From: DATNPH01 sp036703315
Lineage (GTDB): Bacteria; Cyanobacteriota; Cyanobacteriia; Cyanobacteriales; Coleofasciculaceae
NCBI GenBank assembly: GCA_036703315.1
Contig: DATNPH010000226.1
Location: forward strand, 1 to 31,807
DNA length: 31,807 bases
Direction: 5' to 3'
The notes under the pieces were generated by a model. It was not told the DNA's origin and did not search any database. It saw only the letters and a program-made list of their open reading frames with translations. Shown here one piece after another: positions 31,665 through 31,807 of the stretch (position 1 is the stretch's first letter; the number at the start of each line of letters is the position of its first letter). Position numbers and translations under genes: made by a program.

Positions 31665-31807
31665 TAATACCAATTGGGTTTAACAATGAGACAATTAGTT
31701 AAAGCTCTTTTTTAAGGTGGTCATCAGGGTTATCAGGATGCCAAGAATTGTGAAAATTGAAATTACTGAAGGAGCTGAAACGCTGAAAAAGCTGCTAGTT
31801 CAGCAAA
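31665..31807 (+). mobile_element. Left end of an IS630-like insertion sequence (continues past window)
   Basis: TAATACCAATTGGGTTTAAC marks the end. Its first 28 bases match the MITE at 16703 at 22 positions, and it leads directly into a transposase start at 31738. The right end is outside the window. TA at the extreme end fits the IS630/Tc1 target preference. Confidence 0.6.
31738..31807 (+). CDS. IS630-family transposase, N-terminal part
   Basis: The ATG at 31738 begins MPRIVKIEITEGAETLKKLL and is open to the window edge, 23 codons. This resembles the opening of the helix-turn-helix half of cyanobacterial IS630-type transposases (I-x-I-E-S-x-E-E-L-K-x-L-L). Position just inside the terminal repeat supports it. 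The catalytic domain lies outside the window, and no strong ribosome binding site is evident. Confidence 0.5.
   Translation, partial: MPRIVKIEITEGAETLKKLLVQQ

Overview
This window is chromosomal DNA from a cyanobacterium. The palindrome GCGATCGC (HIP1) occurs about twenty times, the base composition is moderate, and the gene content is typical of the group: an NblA phycobilisome-degradation protein, a DevBCA-type exporter, a fatty acyl-AMP ligase, a multi-PAS histidine kinase with an ethylene-receptor-like membrane domain, an NB-ARC ATPase and a TPR protein. The genus cannot be fixed from what is visible. There are no rRNA genes, CRISPR arrays or convincing tRNAs.

Layout. 1-101: start of an unidentified minus-strand gene. 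697-2043: a ParB-like protein fused to what looks like a catalytically dead adenine methyltransferase. 2292-3412: a small conserved-looking protein facing a response regulator (REC plus AraC-type HTH). 3901-5835: a fatty acyl-AMP ligase, divergent across 1.7 kb of mostly non-coding DNA from devBCA-like genes (7547-10732). 10802-12524: a truncated 2-isopropylmalate-synthase-like enzyme and a methyltransferase. 12768-18052: a secreted TPR protein, a DUF2917-like protein, a broken small gene, a GNAT acetyltransferase, a YdhR-like protein and a SfnB/DszC-like flavoprotein. 18368-22596: an eroded zone of gene fragments (M20 amidohydrolase, CheR, a one-helix light-harvesting-like protein, histidine kinase) mixed with small intact genes (nblA, a DUF2993 protein, hypotheticals). 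22624-27609: PPK2, a STAND NTPase, a TPR protein and a second GNAT. 27672-31115: a large sensor kinase. 31665-31807: the left end of an IS630-like element.

How it fits together. FAAL and the DevBCA exporter could be one lipid activation and export module, but no carrier protein or polyketide synthase is present, so this is inference. Signalling is well represented (response regulator, sensor kinase, STAND NTPase), with no visible dedicated partners.

The most striking observations are these. (1) The sensor kinase has a readable 5' extension with a good ribosome binding site, interrupted by an in-frame TGA at a position where I recall a conserved Trp; its membrane domain has also lost the copper-binding His. 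(2) The ParB-methyltransferase fusion has lost its DPPY motif. (3) Small repeats have inserted in frame into loops or linkers of several proteins. (4) A 108-bp MITE shares ends with the IS630-like element at the window edge. (5) A relic second copy of the 92-aa gene lies 4.8 kb away.
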